DNA from: Hedera helix
Lineage: Eukaryota; Streptophyta; Magnoliopsida; Apiales; Araliaceae
DNA length: 64,000 nt
NCBI GenBank assembly: GCA_947179155.2
Contig: OX359264.1
Span: forward strand, 47,112,202 to 47,176,201
Direction of reading: 5' to 3'
Below are positions 10,124 through 23,551 of this stretch, in pieces. A program made the position numbers and the translations under genes. Numbering within the stretch: position 1 is the stretch's first letter; every line of letters begins with the position of its first letter. The notes beneath the pieces were generated by a model. The model worked only from the letters and a program-made list of their open reading frames with translations. It was not told where the DNA came from and did no database searches.

Positions 10124-12878
10124 TGTGACGCCCCCAAATCTGAGCCCACACAGCCCAAACTTGAGTCGTCAAAATACTACAACAAAATTATTACAACAAA
10201 GCACAACGTACAACAATACAGTGTATAATAATACACAACTAAGTCTTCACTATTATTGCCACACTATTTTACAAAACGTGAAGACTATGATAACTATTCA
10301 TCGGACCCTCACTCCATTCCCCAGCTAGACCCTGTTATGTTTTCATCTCCTGTTGAAAAACAATGGAACAAAAGAAAGGGTGAGCTCAAATAGCCCAGTA
10401 AAGAATATCATGACTAAGATAATGACGAATAAATTATCATTAGTCTTCAACAGTTGAGTTCTTGATAGAATACAATAGACTACAAGGTTTATATCAAAAA
10501 CTGCAGTTAAATTCTTAAACAACGTTCAGATCAATAATAGCAGCGGAATGAGTAATCTATTAGAAGAATAATGCAGACTATAATGTCCACTCGGTTCTCT
10601 TTTTAGGAAAAACATCATCAACTTTTATCATCTGAAATATCATTAGTCAAGATAATACAAATTCACAATTCCTGATCATAATCATGCACATCAACAGTTC
10701 ATCTTTGTACTACGGGCCAAAGATATTCAATATAGCACCAACGGTCATGATTATACCAGATTCAGCCTTTGGTCATAATCATACCAAACAACAGTTCATC
10801 TTTGCACTACGGGCCAAAGAGAACATTCACCACGTGCCATAAAAGACACCGAACAGATGTATCGCCTTTAACCTATTATATCGCCTTTAACCTATCATCT
10901 GTTCAACAAATATATCACATCTGTGCCCCCGGCCACAGATATTCACAACAGCTTGATTTTTGGATGATTAGAATGATATAAATGATGAACAGAAGAAATA
11001 GGATAACAATAAGTATCGGAAGTTTACTTTGTACAGATTCAAATAATGTCCAAATTGTCAACATGATGTGGAGTGAAATTTAAAAATGATATTCAAGATC
11101 CACAGTTCAGAACAACGGTTACAATTCAATAGAAAGGTTCACGTAAATAGGAAGGTTCAGTTGAAATAATGAAGTTCAACTATTATGGAACATATAATAT
11201 TTTCAGGAATTATAGAAGCAATAGTTCCATAATAAATTTCGATTTAGGAGTATGAAAGAAAATAATATCCCTTACCGTAGCAGGTTTGATTAACAAAAGG
11301 TGAAGGAAATTAATACAAAGGGTTATTCACCAACAGGCGGCAATCCGCTCCGTAAGGTTATTCCCACAATTTAATAGAATTTGAGTACAAAGAGTTATTC
11401 ACCAAACAGGCGGCAATCCGCTCCGTAAGGTTATTCTCAGAGATTAATAATGAATGAATACGAAAGGTTATTCACCAACAGGCGGCAATCCGCTCCGTAA
11501 GGTTATTCCCACAATTTAATACATGGAAATAAAAGGCACGTCTTATGAGTAAGGAAGAAACAATATTATTTTCGAGAATCAAATAATGATAATCCCTTAC
11601 CATAGTACGTTTGAATAATGGAAGATGAAAAAGATGGTATCCCTTACCTCAACACGTGACTGGATATTGATTTAAATGAGGTTGATTAACTTGAACAGTA
11701 CACGTATACTTATAGATCTTCACAAATACTCAAGATGACTTAAGCACACTTAGAGAGAACTTTCACAAGAAGTATTTAGAGAGAGAAAGAAAGAACAAGT
11801 AAGGAAGTTTATGAAAAATCCTTAAGTTAAAGCTTCTATTTATAGCCAAAAATCTTATCATTCATTTAATCTAAACCATTCATTTAAAGATCATCTTTTA
11901 ATCTACACCATCCATTTCAAATATTATATTATCTTTAATCTACACCATTCATTTCATATCACCTAATAATCACCTAACTTTATATTATAAACAAATCAAT
12001 TTAATTATTCAACAATAATTCACACTTTAATCTACACCATTCATTTCATATCACCTAATAATCACCTAACTTTATATTATAAACAAATAACTTTATCAAT
12101 TCAATTATTATGACTAATTGTTATAAATACAGTATAGTTAGCTCTTAGATATCAAGTCAATAAATTAATGAAATACAACTGTTTAAATAACATCATAATA
12201 GAGATAACAATAATGTAAAATAAAGCATACGTTACTGTGTAATGACAATTATTGATTCAATAATGTGAATTACTGTGCATATGTTACTGTGACAATTATT
12301 AGGTTCAATAATTTTAAAAACAGTGCAACAACAATTATTGACTCAATGATATAAAATACAGTGTAATGACAATTATTAAATCAATAATGCAAAATACTGT
12401 GTAACAACAATTATTGAATTGATAATATAAAATATTATGCAGTGACAATTATCGATGAAATGATGCGTAACAGTTACGGTGTCAATTATCAGACCAAAAA
12501 TATGAGACACTATGCAATACCGTGTGTTACTGTAGAGTACCGAGTGCTACAGAAAATACCAATAACTACCGTATGCTACTATTCTTTTATCACCGGTATT
12601 TTAACAGTTCCGTTGACTATTTTTATTTAAAAAGGTTATTTCTGTCGTTTTCTATATCCGACAAATATTCCGTTGTGGGGTCCACCAATAATTTGTTATT
12701 TCGGCGCCGTCGGACCAAACGAATATTCCCCGACCAAACGAATATTATCCGACAAAATAAAATTTGCACATAACATCCTTAACTTTTAACTTTATCGATT
12801 TAACCACTTACTGTTTAAAAAAAATATCTATATGAAGAAAAATTAAATTTTGTATTTCATAAAATTCGGGGTCTTACA
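10124..12878 (-). repeat. 5' LTR of the young gypsy element
   Basis: 2,755 bp, partner of 2,528-5,282. The plus strand reads TGTGACGCCC to CTTACA; the target duplication AATTA follows at 12,879-12,883. The TATA box at 11,836-11,844 splits it into a U3 of about 1.03 kb and an R-U5 of about 1.7 kb. Confidence 0.95.
11836..11844 (-). promoter_or_regulatory. TATA box of the gypsy 5' LTR
   Basis: TATAAATAG on the minus strand, about 1 kb inside the LTR and downstream of the palindrome cluster. The same motif is at 4,240-4,248 in the other LTR and at 62,528-62,536 in the related plus-strand LTR. Transcription probably starts about 30 bases lower. Confidence 0.6.
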
Positions 12879-12883
12879 AATTA

Positions 12884-12900
12884 AAAGTTGGGGTCTTACA
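12884..12900 (-). repeat. Outer end of the old gypsy LTR
   Basis: Sequence 'aaaagttggggtcttaca' continues the LTR interrupted at 2,527 and ends at the expected 'tcttaca'. It marks the junction between the old LTR and the MULE relic. Confidence 0.8.
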
Positions 12901-14240
12901 TATAAGGTGAAAAAGAAAGCAACAAACATGATTGAGGCTAACTTAGCTGAGCAATCTGCTCTTTTGTATAACTATGTGGCTGAATTCAGGGTGAAAAATC
13001 TAGGTAGTTCTATGAGCTTGGATCCTATTCTTGGGACTTTGGCCATTAGGCAGCCAATATTTGAGAAGATGTATGTATGCTTGGCTACTTATAAAGAGGG
13101 TTTTAAACACTGCATACCCTTAATAGCCTTGACAGTTGCCATATCAAGATTCCATATGGTGGTAATTTGTTCACTGCAGTATGTGTTAATGAAAATAATA
13201 ATATGTTTCCAATTGCATATACTGTTGTTAAGGTGAAAATACAATTTTTTGGACTTGGTTTCTTGAGAAATTAAAGGATAATACAGAGATTGTTAATGAA
13301 TCTAGTTATACCTACATCTCAAATAAAAGGGGCTTATCAATACTACATGACATGAGCAATTACGTGAGCATGGATTTTACTTCAGGGATATATATAAAAA
13401 TTTCAGAAATGCTGGCCATAGAGGATTGGGACTAAGAGAAAAATTATGGGATTGTGGAAGAGGATTGGGACTAAGAGAAAAATTATGGGATTGTGGAAGA
13501 GCAACAACTGAGAGGACCTTCGAAATAGCTGTTAATACTTTAAAGAAAATGGATCCTAAGGCATTTGAATGGCTAAATGGGAAAGATCTTATTCATTGAT
13601 ATAGGGTTTTCTTTGGTACCTATCCAAAGTGTGACATACTTTGTAACAATTTGTGTGAGTTATTCAATAAAAAGATTAGAGGTCCACGAAACAAATCAAT
13701 TCTTAGGCTAATGGAAGGAATTAAGGATTATTATATGAAGAGGAAGCAAGAAGCTAAGGACATACCCTTAAAATGGAGCTGCAAAAATTGTACGTCTATT
13801 TAAGAAAAATTAAAGTGTTTGAAGTTTGATTCTAGAGCATGCACTGCAACTTATCGTGCAGTTGGTAGATACCAGGTCAAATAGATGTATGACTTTCAAT
13901 TTATGTCAATTTGTATACGAGGGAGTGCACATGTAGTACGCGACAATTAAATGACATCCCTTATTGTTATGGCAATGTTGCCATTTTTAGTAACGATAAG
14001 GATCTAATTAACTATCTCTATGACTGGTATTGAAGCACGCAAGCAAATATACAAGGGAGTCATTACTCCAATACCATCATCATAATTTTGTCCAGACTAG
14101 AAAATGTCAATTATGCTACCACCTATAAAGTGAAGGCTGAAAAACCACAAAAGGTTCGGGAAAAAAAAGTAGGAGAGAGATTGAAGATGGAGGAGACCCT
14201 ATTAGACTAAGGAAGAGGCCTTATAAAGTTAATGTTTTAT
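12901..14240 (+). pseudogene. MULE (MuDR-type) transposase relic, 5' end lost
   Basis: Frames in this stretch resemble plant Mutator-like transposases. LAEQSALLYNYVAEF and LATYKEGFKHCIPLI precede the catalytic region, followed by GGNLFTAVCVNENNNMFPIA after a frameshift. Further on come GLREKLWDCGRATTERTF, FFGTYPKCDILCNNLCELFN and a C-terminal part ending near LRKRPYKV. Several stops and frameshifts occur, for example after 13,230, around 13,600 and at 13,800, and 39 bases are tandemly duplicated at 13,421-13,498. The first DDE aspartate region is broken. The N-terminus was cut off by the old gypsy LTR ending at 12,900. It is dead; terminal inverted repeats were not found. Confidence 0.8.
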
Positions 14241-15620
14241 AGTAGGGATTTTTTTTGAAACATTTATTTTACAACAGTGCAAGAAAAAGCATTGACTTCA
14301 TTGATTCACTGATGAAACTATCATATAGGTATTGCATTGCATTGCATTCTATGTTTTAGTTTTTATACATAAGCAATTCACTCATTATTTCATTCATTTT
14401 CACTTGTCATTATGGATATAATCCATATTATAGTCCCAATAACAATATCTACAAAAAATTTAATAGAATCCATATTAAATTTTGTTTAGATCTAGATTGA
14501 GGTGGAGTTTGATTAAGCTAGATGCTCCGATATAGACATTTGGGGGGTTGATGGTAGTGTTTATAGACAATGAAGATGGTTAATTGGTTATGGATGATGG
14601 TGGAGTTTTCGATTGGGGGGGGGGGGGGGGAGGTTGTTCATGTGAGGAAGATGAAAGTTTTTATTTTTGTGTGTGGAGAAAGTAAGATGAAGTCCAAAAG
14701 TAAAAAAATAAAGATATTTTTTTAATATAATACACATCATTATTGACAAATCAAGTTTAATGTATTAAATAGTTCATGTAAGCGTTTAACGTAGTATCAC
14801 ATGGATGCTTTGTTAAATAATAACAGACTTAAACAGTTTTTTGAATTGTTATATTAAAAAATTTGAAATTCATTGAGTTGGATAAAAAAACTATTTAATG
14901 ATTTAATTGCAAAATTAAAGATTAGTTCCAGGGGGGGGATCATTTAACCCTTAATACAGAGGATGACATAATCCCTGGTAGCAAAGAAGAAGACCTCAAC
15001 AAAAAAGATATTATCATTGAAGCTATAAATTCAGCATTAATAAAATGTAACAGGGAAGCATAATATGATTGAGCGTGGTAAGATATGAATTTTGGTACAA
15101 TTTTCTTGTTAATGTTTATGATTTTTTTTCTGTCCACAATCGGTGTTACATACACAAATTAGGTGGTACAGGGGACTTAATATCTAATTTACTCTAACAT
15201 TGTTAATACGTCACATTTCAACAAATGACGTCATTCTAATCAAATTCTCATCTCCCCTCTAATTTTTTTGTTGCTTGTTGTGTTTAAGAACCCTCAAACA
15301 CCCCCTTTTCACCTATAGAAAGGAAAACACAAAAGTCTTTTTAAGTAATCAATTTATGCAGATTTCCACATACCAAAAAGGGCCCTAATCCACATAATAA
15401 TAATATTATTATTATCATAACTATTTCATAGTGTGGGATGTAATTAATTGAACCTCGGATCTTGTGTAAATTAGATAGTAAAAATATGAATGGGACGTGC
15501 TATTATGGTTAAGGAATATATCTTATTCATAGTCAAGCAAAATGCAAAATTAAATCTAATTAATCATTGCAAAAGTTGAATACATTACGGCTGAAAGCTG
15601 CTGAACAAATGTTGAAAAAC
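14241..15620. other. Stretch without recognisable genes
   Basis: AT-rich sequence with G runs near 14,617 and 14,932 but no convincing coding region. A 71-codon ORF on the minus strand has no recognisable motif. Around 15,385-15,425, 'cacataataataatattattattatcataac' sequence resembles the tandem-repeat monomer found again after 20,308. Confidence 0.5.
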
Positions 15621-17260
15621 CAGTTAGCTGACTATGATCCAAATCTAAATTCCACTTGTCAACCCATCATACTATTACCATAAAATTATCTAGCATTCTT
15701 GAAAGGAACCTTCTAAAAAGCATCAGGTTATATTAAGATGATGTGATTAATAATAACATTGTTTACAAAATATCTCAACAGATGTTCAATTTGGTGGTAT
15801 GTTTATTACTCTGCTCAATGAATCTTGAGTTAATAAGATAACCGATTTTTAAATTTGATTGAACTTAAAAGTAGTTTACTTTGTCTGTCTAATCATAAGT
15901 AGTAGTGTATAAGGATTATGGAAGCATCGTAAAGTAATCACTGATTATTGAATGAACACATGTTAAGCATCACCCTACGAAAGGTTATAAATGAATTTCT
16001 TTTGGTTCAAATTTAAAATCTCTTAATGAGATAGTCAAATCGATCATTTCAGATATATGATGATTTACGTCAAAAAAAGTCGAATAGTCAAAAGCTACAA
16101 TTACGCCAAGCTAATTTTTCTAGGTTTGTTGCTACGTGTAACTGCTGCAGCCGACTTATTCACCTGACTAATCACTAAGAGCTTGACACGTGCCCCAGTT
16201 AGTCGTTGGAAATATAAAAAATCTATTTTGTAATCTTTCGTTTCATCTACTAGAGTAAATGCATTTAGTTATTCATTTTTTATTAAACATCCACATTATT
16301 TCCTCGACTCTTTAAATACTTATCATCTAAAAAACATAATATTGTACAAGTCCTAGATCTAAAACATAAAACATGAGATCATCCTTAATTTTCCTCAAGG
16401 TGTCTTCAAGCCTACCTCTTAGAACTATTTCTCACCTTCAAGTAACATGAGTTGAGTTCCTGATCTATGAGATTACTGAAGGATATGACGAATCTGAAGA
16501 TTAAATGATAAAGGCCAGAGGATTCAAAGCGCTCATTGGGAAAAAGGACATATCATGGGAAAAAGATTTTGGTATAATGTATCAAATACCATTTCTGATT
16601 TTACTATCGTAAAAGTCAGAAATCTTTTCATCATAATTGTCTAGCATAGCCCACACTCCTTCTTTCTATAAAATATCCATCAGAAGGAGTGGTCTTCTAC
16701 TACTAGTGCATCTTTCAAGGCACTCTACAAAACAATAAGGGAGAACTGCTAAAGAGAAAAAGCTTAAAGAAAAGGAAAGGGTGAAACACAAGGATGCCAC
16801 ACACGAACAACTTGTTTATGCAAGTGGTAAGCCAAGAGTCCCTCTCTATTACAAGAGCCTCTTTGATGCCTTTCTAGTGCTTATCCTCTAATCTATCTAG
16901 TGAAGACTCATCGCCCAATTTGATGTTCACAAAAGGGGGATAAGAGAAATGGGTAAAACATTAGCCCCCATGTCAGTATCAAGTTAGGAAGAGAATATAA
17001 AATTGAGGGGAAGGGAGGGGGGAGATTAAGAAGAAAATGTATATAACTCAGGGGGGTTAAGGAGAGATACATGTAATAAGTTTGTAATCTAAAAAGATAA
17101 TCATTTATATTCTTTGTAAATTGTTATATTAATGGAAAATGAACTTTGGTTGAATATTAGTTTGTCACTATATTACTCTTGAAATGATAAATACTTGATT
17201 ATGATTGTTTTTACTATTATGTATGTTTAAAATGTTTGTCATTATTAAATAGGGGGAGAT
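15621..17260 (+). mobile_element. Degraded 3' internal part of a copia element
   Basis: No intact ORF remains. The last bases ('tgtcattattaaatagggggagat', 17,238-17,260) match the end of the internal region of the full copia element at 58,219-58,242, and 'acaaaagggggataag' near 16,931 looks like one of that family's polypurine-rich repeats. This is therefore the 3' end of an internal region leading into the LTR at 17,261. No 5' LTR or gag-pol motif is recognisable, and the left boundary is uncertain. Confidence 0.5.
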
Positions 17261-20200
17261 TGTTAGTGAATTTATGTGATAGCCTATTTGGATTTAATGA
17301 TGACAAAACAATAATGAAATATTTATTTATTCTAGGGATGTGTTATGTGGTTAATACATGACTTAATGTGATTATACTTTTTGTAGAGTTATATGTTTAT
17401 ATTTAAAAGTAAGAAAATAAATAAAATCAAAACAAATGTGAGTATATAAACATTTGTTCATATTTGTATAGTCCTTTAAAGAATAATCATTGTAAAAGGA
17501 CATAGGGATAAAAAAATGTTAGGTTGTTCCAAATTGAAAAGATATATTAGGATTAGGAATTAAACTTGTTAGGTTAATTCGAAGGATAAACTCTGTATTG
17601 TCTTTAAAAAAAATGATATAACTGTAAAAGGACACTAGAGATCAAATTTGTTAGGTTGAATTCAGATACAAAGTATTATTCAAAATGTAATAGATTATAT
17701 AGAAGACCTGTAAAAGCTCAGAAAAGGAAGCAGAACAGAAGAATATAAAACTTATAGAGCAAAGGAACAAAATAACAAGACTCGTAGAATAAGCAAATTC
17801 TACGATACACTTTACAATACAAAACTCTCAGAAGAAGAAGACTAGAACGAATACGTTCGTGGAGCAAACCAGAATCGTTGAGTAAGGTACTTTAAGATCA
17901 ACCTTACGATAAATAATTCTCAGATCGTTGAGTAAAAGGAAGATCACCAACTGAAGTACAGAGGATGAGAATTGTCAAGTAAAAGAAAGGATAATAGAGT
18001 GGAGAATAAATGAAGAATTGTGGAGAATACCAACACAAAAGACAAAGCCATTGAGGATATAACTGAATAATAAAAAGAAGAATTTAAGAGACCCTTTGTT
18101 ATGCATAAAAAAGTCAAAGAAAGTTGTTTAAGCACATAATTGGATACATCAGACATACTTCACAGGGAGAAAGAATCAGAAGGAATAAAGGTCATTCAAC
18201 AAGATCAACACAAATGAAGAGTTCATAGAATTCTGTCATGCAAGATAGATCATCACCACACAATAAAGACAATAAAAAAGCTCTAGTAGAATAAGAAAAT
18301 ATGAAAGCTCACAGATGCTGAACAGATTAAAGTACTCAAGTTCGTAGAAGAAAGCAGAATTGAATATCATCAGATCGTTGAGTTACTTCAGAACTTAGGG
18401 TTACATTAGAAATGAGCTGCCTCAGTGCTATACCTATCAGAGATCATAAATCCAACGACACTGAAAGATAGATCCACTACGATGGATGATTGGGATGGTC
18501 TTACCAAAGAGTTCTCCAACAGAGAAGTAGCCTGAGGAAAACTAGCTAAAGGAGACAAGAAGCAGAACATGAATCAGGAACAATTAGTTTAACAGTAGAT
18601 GAGGACATATGATATCCACTACAATGAAAATAGTGCACTGAACAAAGATAAAATATAATTCATAATCTTGCAAACAACAAGTTTCCAAGTAAGGGGAAAC
18701 TGGTCAAAAAGCAAAAAAAGAATGAACTAAAGAAGTATAGAAGATCAAGTTCAAAGAAGGAGAAATCTTAGTTCTTAGGAAATGAACTAAGTCTGTCTAG
18801 TAGATTGTAGAGCATGAAGTAAAAGATTTAAGTATAACTACAAACACAGAAAGAAAGCATAATACAAGAGAGTCGTTGAGCAAATTATACTGAAGGATAT
18901 AGTCTACGATTAAAGACTAAAGAAATCATAGAGTATACAAGTGTTACCGTAAAGCTAATGATCGTAGAGTTGAAGATCGTAAAGATAAAGACCACAAAGT
19001 AAAGATCGTAGAACTAAAAGTCAAGAGGACATTATTAAGAAATCCATAACTCTGACTAAAGAATAAAAAATGGAAAGATATGAAGGATAAAATCTCTGAA
19101 GATATATTTGGTAATCTCAAGCTTAAAATGAAGTGACAGTAATATGTCTACCGATTAGTTTGAACTAGTGACGTCGGTCACAAGATTACCTTCTTTGCAG
19201 ACTGATGTGACAACTTGACAAAAAGTAAGCTGACACACTTCTGAAATGTCTACATCAGAGATATTCAATAGCTACATCAGAATTAGAGAATTAAATGAGC
19301 AAACGATAACATCCCAATGGACAGATTCTCAGAAGATGAACTACAAAAATAATTCAAAATCAGATGAAAGAAAAAGAAGGGAAAAAAAAAGAGAAAAAAA
19401 TCAACAATCAAAGGGGAGAACTATCAGAGGAAAGAGAAATAGTCAAAACAGAAAGAGGATCAGTCTATACACTGAAAAATGAGTATAAGGAGAAAAAACT
19501 GATCTACAAATGCTCAAAGAGGGGATTAATCTACTATACAGATATAAAATCAACCCAAAGTCAATATAAACTTTGGAGGATCTATCTGAAATGATTCCAG
19601 CCATACAAGAGTTAGGGTAGAATAAAAATATCTGGAAGGCTTATGAGTAGAAGAGATTAACGAAATCATTCTACTACCAAGTTCTTTCAAAGAGAGCATA
19701 ATATCAACTTGGCAACACCTCAATAACAACTACATCAATAGCAAAGTTAGGACTAAATGACCCGCTTGATTCAAAGGAATCAGTACCCGAGTGGGAAAGG
19801 ACTATAAAGTCCTAAGGAGTAAGTCAGAGCTGTGTGACTTGCCTGATTCTAAGTGAATCAACATCTGTTGAGAAAAGAGGACTTAGTGTCATGGAGAGTT
19901 GAAGAGGACTTGGTGTCCAAATTGTAAGAACTTAGTGTCCATTTATCTTTAGTGGAATATCCCTACTCAACGGAGTGAAAAAGATGAGTACGAGTAGTTC
20001 AGACTCCTAACCTCTTAAAAATCATTGTGTCTTCAATGTCTCTTTACCTCTTTCTTTGTCTTTCAATATGCCATAAATGTTATGAATGTTATGTACTTAT
20101 GATATCTTTCCATTAGCAAATTAAATACAAAGTCGTTGGTTTCATATCATAGATCTGAAAGGAGATTTATTGAATAAACTATTTCCACTGCACATGTAAT

Positions 20201-20307
20201 CGCTAAATTATTTGATAAATGTTTTAAAATCAAAAGTATGCAGTAAATGTATAGTGATCTATTCAGCCCCATTCTAAATCACATTCTTGTACCTCTTAAA
20301 AATAACA
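17261..20307 (+). repeat. Copia 3' LTR, long (about 3.05 kb)
   Basis: Begins TGTTAGTGAATTTATGTG directly after a polypurine tract and ends 'cttgtacctcttaaaaataaca', parallel to the ends of the LTRs at 20,425 and 48,088. Near the start are repeats of 'tgttaggttg' next to 'ggac', also seen in those LTRs. Many short copies of 'gatcgtagag', 'gatcgttgag' and 'ctacgat' are scattered through it. Small ORFs such as 19,246-19,482 are lysine-rich, low-complexity and not convincing genes. Confidence 0.65.
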
Positions 20308-20424
20308 GAATCTAAATTAGTTTAGGTGAAATCTCTAACGACACATAATATTATTATCATACTTTTTTTGTAGAATCTAAAATCATTTAAATTTAATAAT
20401 ATATTTGATAGCACATAATATTAT
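20308..20424. repeat. AT-rich tandem-repeat monomers, first segment
   Basis: Diverged units of the form 'gaatctaaattt...cacataatattattatcata', roughly 80-100 bases each. The array continues at 23,331-23,551 and 25,582-25,790, so the solo LTR and the hAT element split one array. Confidence 0.55.
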
Positions 20425-23330
20425 TGTTGAAGGTTGTTTGATTTAATGATGATGACTGTTGTGCAAAAATGATTGTGGTAAATGTGCTTATATGGTTGAT
20501 TGTCCATTTGTATCTGACTAAGTGCTTATGTGTTAATGTGTCTATGTGCTTACTTGATTATGTGCGTATGTGTTTTAAAGTGCTTATATGGTTAATTGAC
20601 TAAGTGATTACATGTTAATCTAAATATGTGTCTACATGATCATGTGTGTATGATATATATTACCTGATTCAAATATTATGATTTGCACACTTATATAGCA
20701 CAAATATGATCTTGTTAAAAACTATCTGCTGCTTATAATAAGAGTAAAAGTTATCTGGTTCAAATGTTGTAAAGTCATTTTGAAAAAAATTATGTGTACA
20801 AAAGACTTAGATAAAAGATCAAAAATGTTAGGTTGATCTTTCCGTAGAAGTTACTCTGCATTAAAGATAAATATTATAAGCAGAGTAATATAAGATTAAA
20901 TCATTGTTGTATGGCAAAGTTTGTAAAGTCCTTTCAATGTACTGATGTAATGATGTACAATGACTTAGTTATAAAAGATCAAATCTGTTAAGTTGATCTT
21001 ATGTTATATCTGTTCAGTCAATATAATCGTAGAATGGACTCTACAATTCCAAGCAAAGAAGACTCAACGATTCAGTCTGTTCATAGAGTGGACTATAAGA
21101 CTCCATACCAGGATAACTCTACGATCATCAAGGAGAGACAGCTGTGCAAGAGTTCTACAGAATATACAAGTTGAATTGAAGAATTGATCAAGTATAAAAC
21201 GTAGAGCAGAACTCTACGATCGTCGAACAGACAGCTAAGCAAGCCTTCAGAAAACGTAGAATCAGAGAAGTAATGAACTCCACGATATGCACAATCTGGC
21301 AAGATCGTAAAGTGGATTCGAAGAGCAAGCACATACGAGAACTCTACGATTTGCACAGATAAAAGAAATCATAGAGTGAAACCAGAAGATAAGACAATGC
21401 AGAAAATTGTTCTATACATGGTATAATCGTTGAGCAGAAATAAAGGATGTGCTAACGAAGATAACAACTCAACGATTCCACTGAGAAGCACTGCAGTCAG
21501 CAACTCTACGATTTGAACAAAATGACAAGATCGTAGAACGACGTCATAAAGCAAAGCATGCAGACAGCAACTCTACGATCTGAACAGAATAGTAAGATCG
21601 CAAGAGAGAAGATCGCTCCAACTCAACCTTTTACCTGACATACTTCAAGTAACGAGTGAAGCTAAATTCGAAGAGTCTGAATGGACAGACAATCACTCTA
21701 CGAATTCACTATCAAAAGCAGTAAAGGAACATAACTGCAATATGGTGCAAGAGAAGAGAGAATATTCCTCTTCCAGTTTAAAGAAAAATTAAGTGCTGTT
21801 AAGGAACAGATGCATGTCAGAGTCACAGAAGACTTTGTGACTAGACGACTATAAGTCAGGACCTACTACTCAACAAGCTGGTGAAAATAGTCAAACTAAC
21901 AGGATATCTCTGACAACAATAGAGCAACTGGTTATTAAAGTCAAGGAAGATATTTAATGATGGATCAGAAGGTTAAATATATAATAATCCTTGATATACA
22001 ACTCTGGAAGTGCAACGGCTGAAAATGCAGAAAGCTGAGCTACAGTTTGATGGAACATAACATGTGTCAGAAAAAGGAAAAAGCACTGACACAAGCAACA
22101 GAAAGTCAACATCAAAGATATCAAGGATCTGCACAAAGCCAAAGGAACCCACCGGACCTTTTCAAATGGTAAAATATGCACAAATATATAAAAAGCATAA
22201 ATGCTCACAGAGAAAATGTGTGTTGAACATACAAGAGAGGATGGTAGACAACAACAGATCGTAGAGTGAAACAAAAATGAATATACTGAAGAACACTCTA
22301 CGATCCACCAGAACACTAACACTGAATTGAGAGAGACATAGAGAGAAATGACTCTATTACAAGATAAGTGTTCAAAGCTGCTAAGCAAGTGATAGAGAGA
22401 AGCCTAAACACCAACTTGATACAGATATGTTAGCGACTGAGTACAAAAAGGAAGAAGCTTTACAGTCATCTCAGAAGCTCATCTCGAGAAGCTATAAACT
22501 GTCAATGATAAGAAGGAACAACTGAGTACCAAAAGGAAGGAGTTTCACAGTCATCTCAGAAGTTCGTCTCGAGAAGTTATCAAGTACCAAAGGAGCTGAA
22601 TTGCCAAAGCTTAGCAACACAATGGGTGATCACAAGAAGATATTGAGCATATAAAGAAGTCAAGCATCATTGCCGAACTCAATATCATTTCAAGCATGAT
22701 CACATCCTGCTACTGAGTATTTAAAGATAATGGAACTTAAAGTACAACTCAGTAGCAACTCCAACATCTATCAACAAACAAGGAGCCAAGTCTGCTGGAC
22801 TTGAAAAGGGCAGTTGTGTCCTTGTCTTAGTGACTAAAGGAGCCAAGTCTGCTGGACTTGAAGAGGACATTTGTGTCCTTGTTTTAGTGACTAAACTAGC
22901 CAAACCTGCTGGGTTTGAAGGATTCTTAGTAAACCAGATATTCCAGGTCTGCTGAGCTTGAAGGGTTCTGTATGAGTCATGCTAGTGGATTTTCTACTCG
23001 TTGAAGTAGAAGAGTGGAGTAGGAATTATTCAGTCTCCGAACCACTTAAACTCTCTGGTGTTATTTATATTCAGTCATTTACATTCTGTTATATATAGAT
23101 ATAACTGCTATGATTGGTTTACTTGACAAATGACTATATTTAATACAGTTTAAACTTAACTAAGAAGTTTTAAAAATCTTTAAGGGGAGTTTTCAAACTA
23201 ATATTCCGCTGTGCAAACTCATCTAGATTAAATAAACTACTTGATAATATTATTTAATTTAAGTAAAAAAAATTTAAGAGATATATTCAACCCCCATTCT
23301 AGATCACTTGTGTGCCTCTGAAAACTAACA
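20425..23330 (+). mobile_element. Copia solo LTR with ATTAT target duplication
   Basis: Starts TGTTGAAGGTTGTTTGATTT and ends 'gcctctgaaaactaaca'. The five-base duplication ATTAT lies at 20,420-20,424 and 23,331-23,335. Length is 2,906 bp with no internal region, so it formed by recombination between two LTRs. It belongs to the same broad family as the 17,261 and 48,088 LTRs ('tgttaagttgatctt' near 20,988, tail 'ttcaacccccattctagatc'). ACTCTACGAT and its complement occur many times between 21,020 and 22,310. ORFs inside it, including the 144-codon minus-strand one, have no recognisable domain. Confidence 0.85.
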
Positions 23331-23551
23331 ATTATTATTATAAATATATTACAAATTTCACAAAATCTAAATTTATGTTTGGTGAAATTTTGAGCCGCAC
23401 ATAATAATATTATCATAACCACATTAAAATAATTCATAGAATCTAATTTTAAGTTTGATACAATCTTTAGGCACACATGATATTATTACAATATTTATAT
23501 ATAGAAATCAAATTTAAGTTGGCAAAATTTCACATAATTTATTATCATAAC
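23331..23551. repeat. AT-rich tandem-repeat monomers, second segment
   Basis: At least three diverged units containing 'aatctaaatttatgtttgg' and 'cacataataatattatcataac'. The last unit is split at 23,551 by the hAT insertion and resumes at 25,582. Confidence 0.55.

Larger units (their letters stand above)
2528..12878 (-). mobile_element. Full-length Ty3/gypsy chromovirus (Tekay/Del-like), very young insertion
   Basis: Complete LTR retrotransposon on the minus strand, 10,351 bp. Two 2,755-bp LTRs begin TGTAAGACCCCG and end GGCGTCACA in element orientation. The five-base duplication AATTA lies at 2,523-2,527 and 12,879-12,883. A primer-binding site and polypurine tract sit at the expected places. 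One gag-pol frame runs from 9,924 to 5,278 with domain order Gag, two CCHC knuckles, protease, reverse transcriptase, RNase H, integrase and a chromodomain-like tail, which is the Ty3/gypsy order. Three nonsense codons interrupt the frame. I counted only about six substitutions between the LTRs (for example near 2,606, 2,613, 2,703, 2,728, 3,073 and 3,490). The clade call rests on LTR length, two zinc knuckles and the C-terminal tail. Confidence 0.95.

Noticed and set aside
19246..19594. Lysine-rich ORFs in the long copia LTR
   Set aside because: Low-complexity composition, overlapping frames and position inside an LTR.
21954..22388. 144-codon minus-strand ORF in the solo LTR
   Set aside because: It is rich in Phe, Leu, Cys and Ser, as expected from antisense A-rich DNA, and has no recognisable domain.
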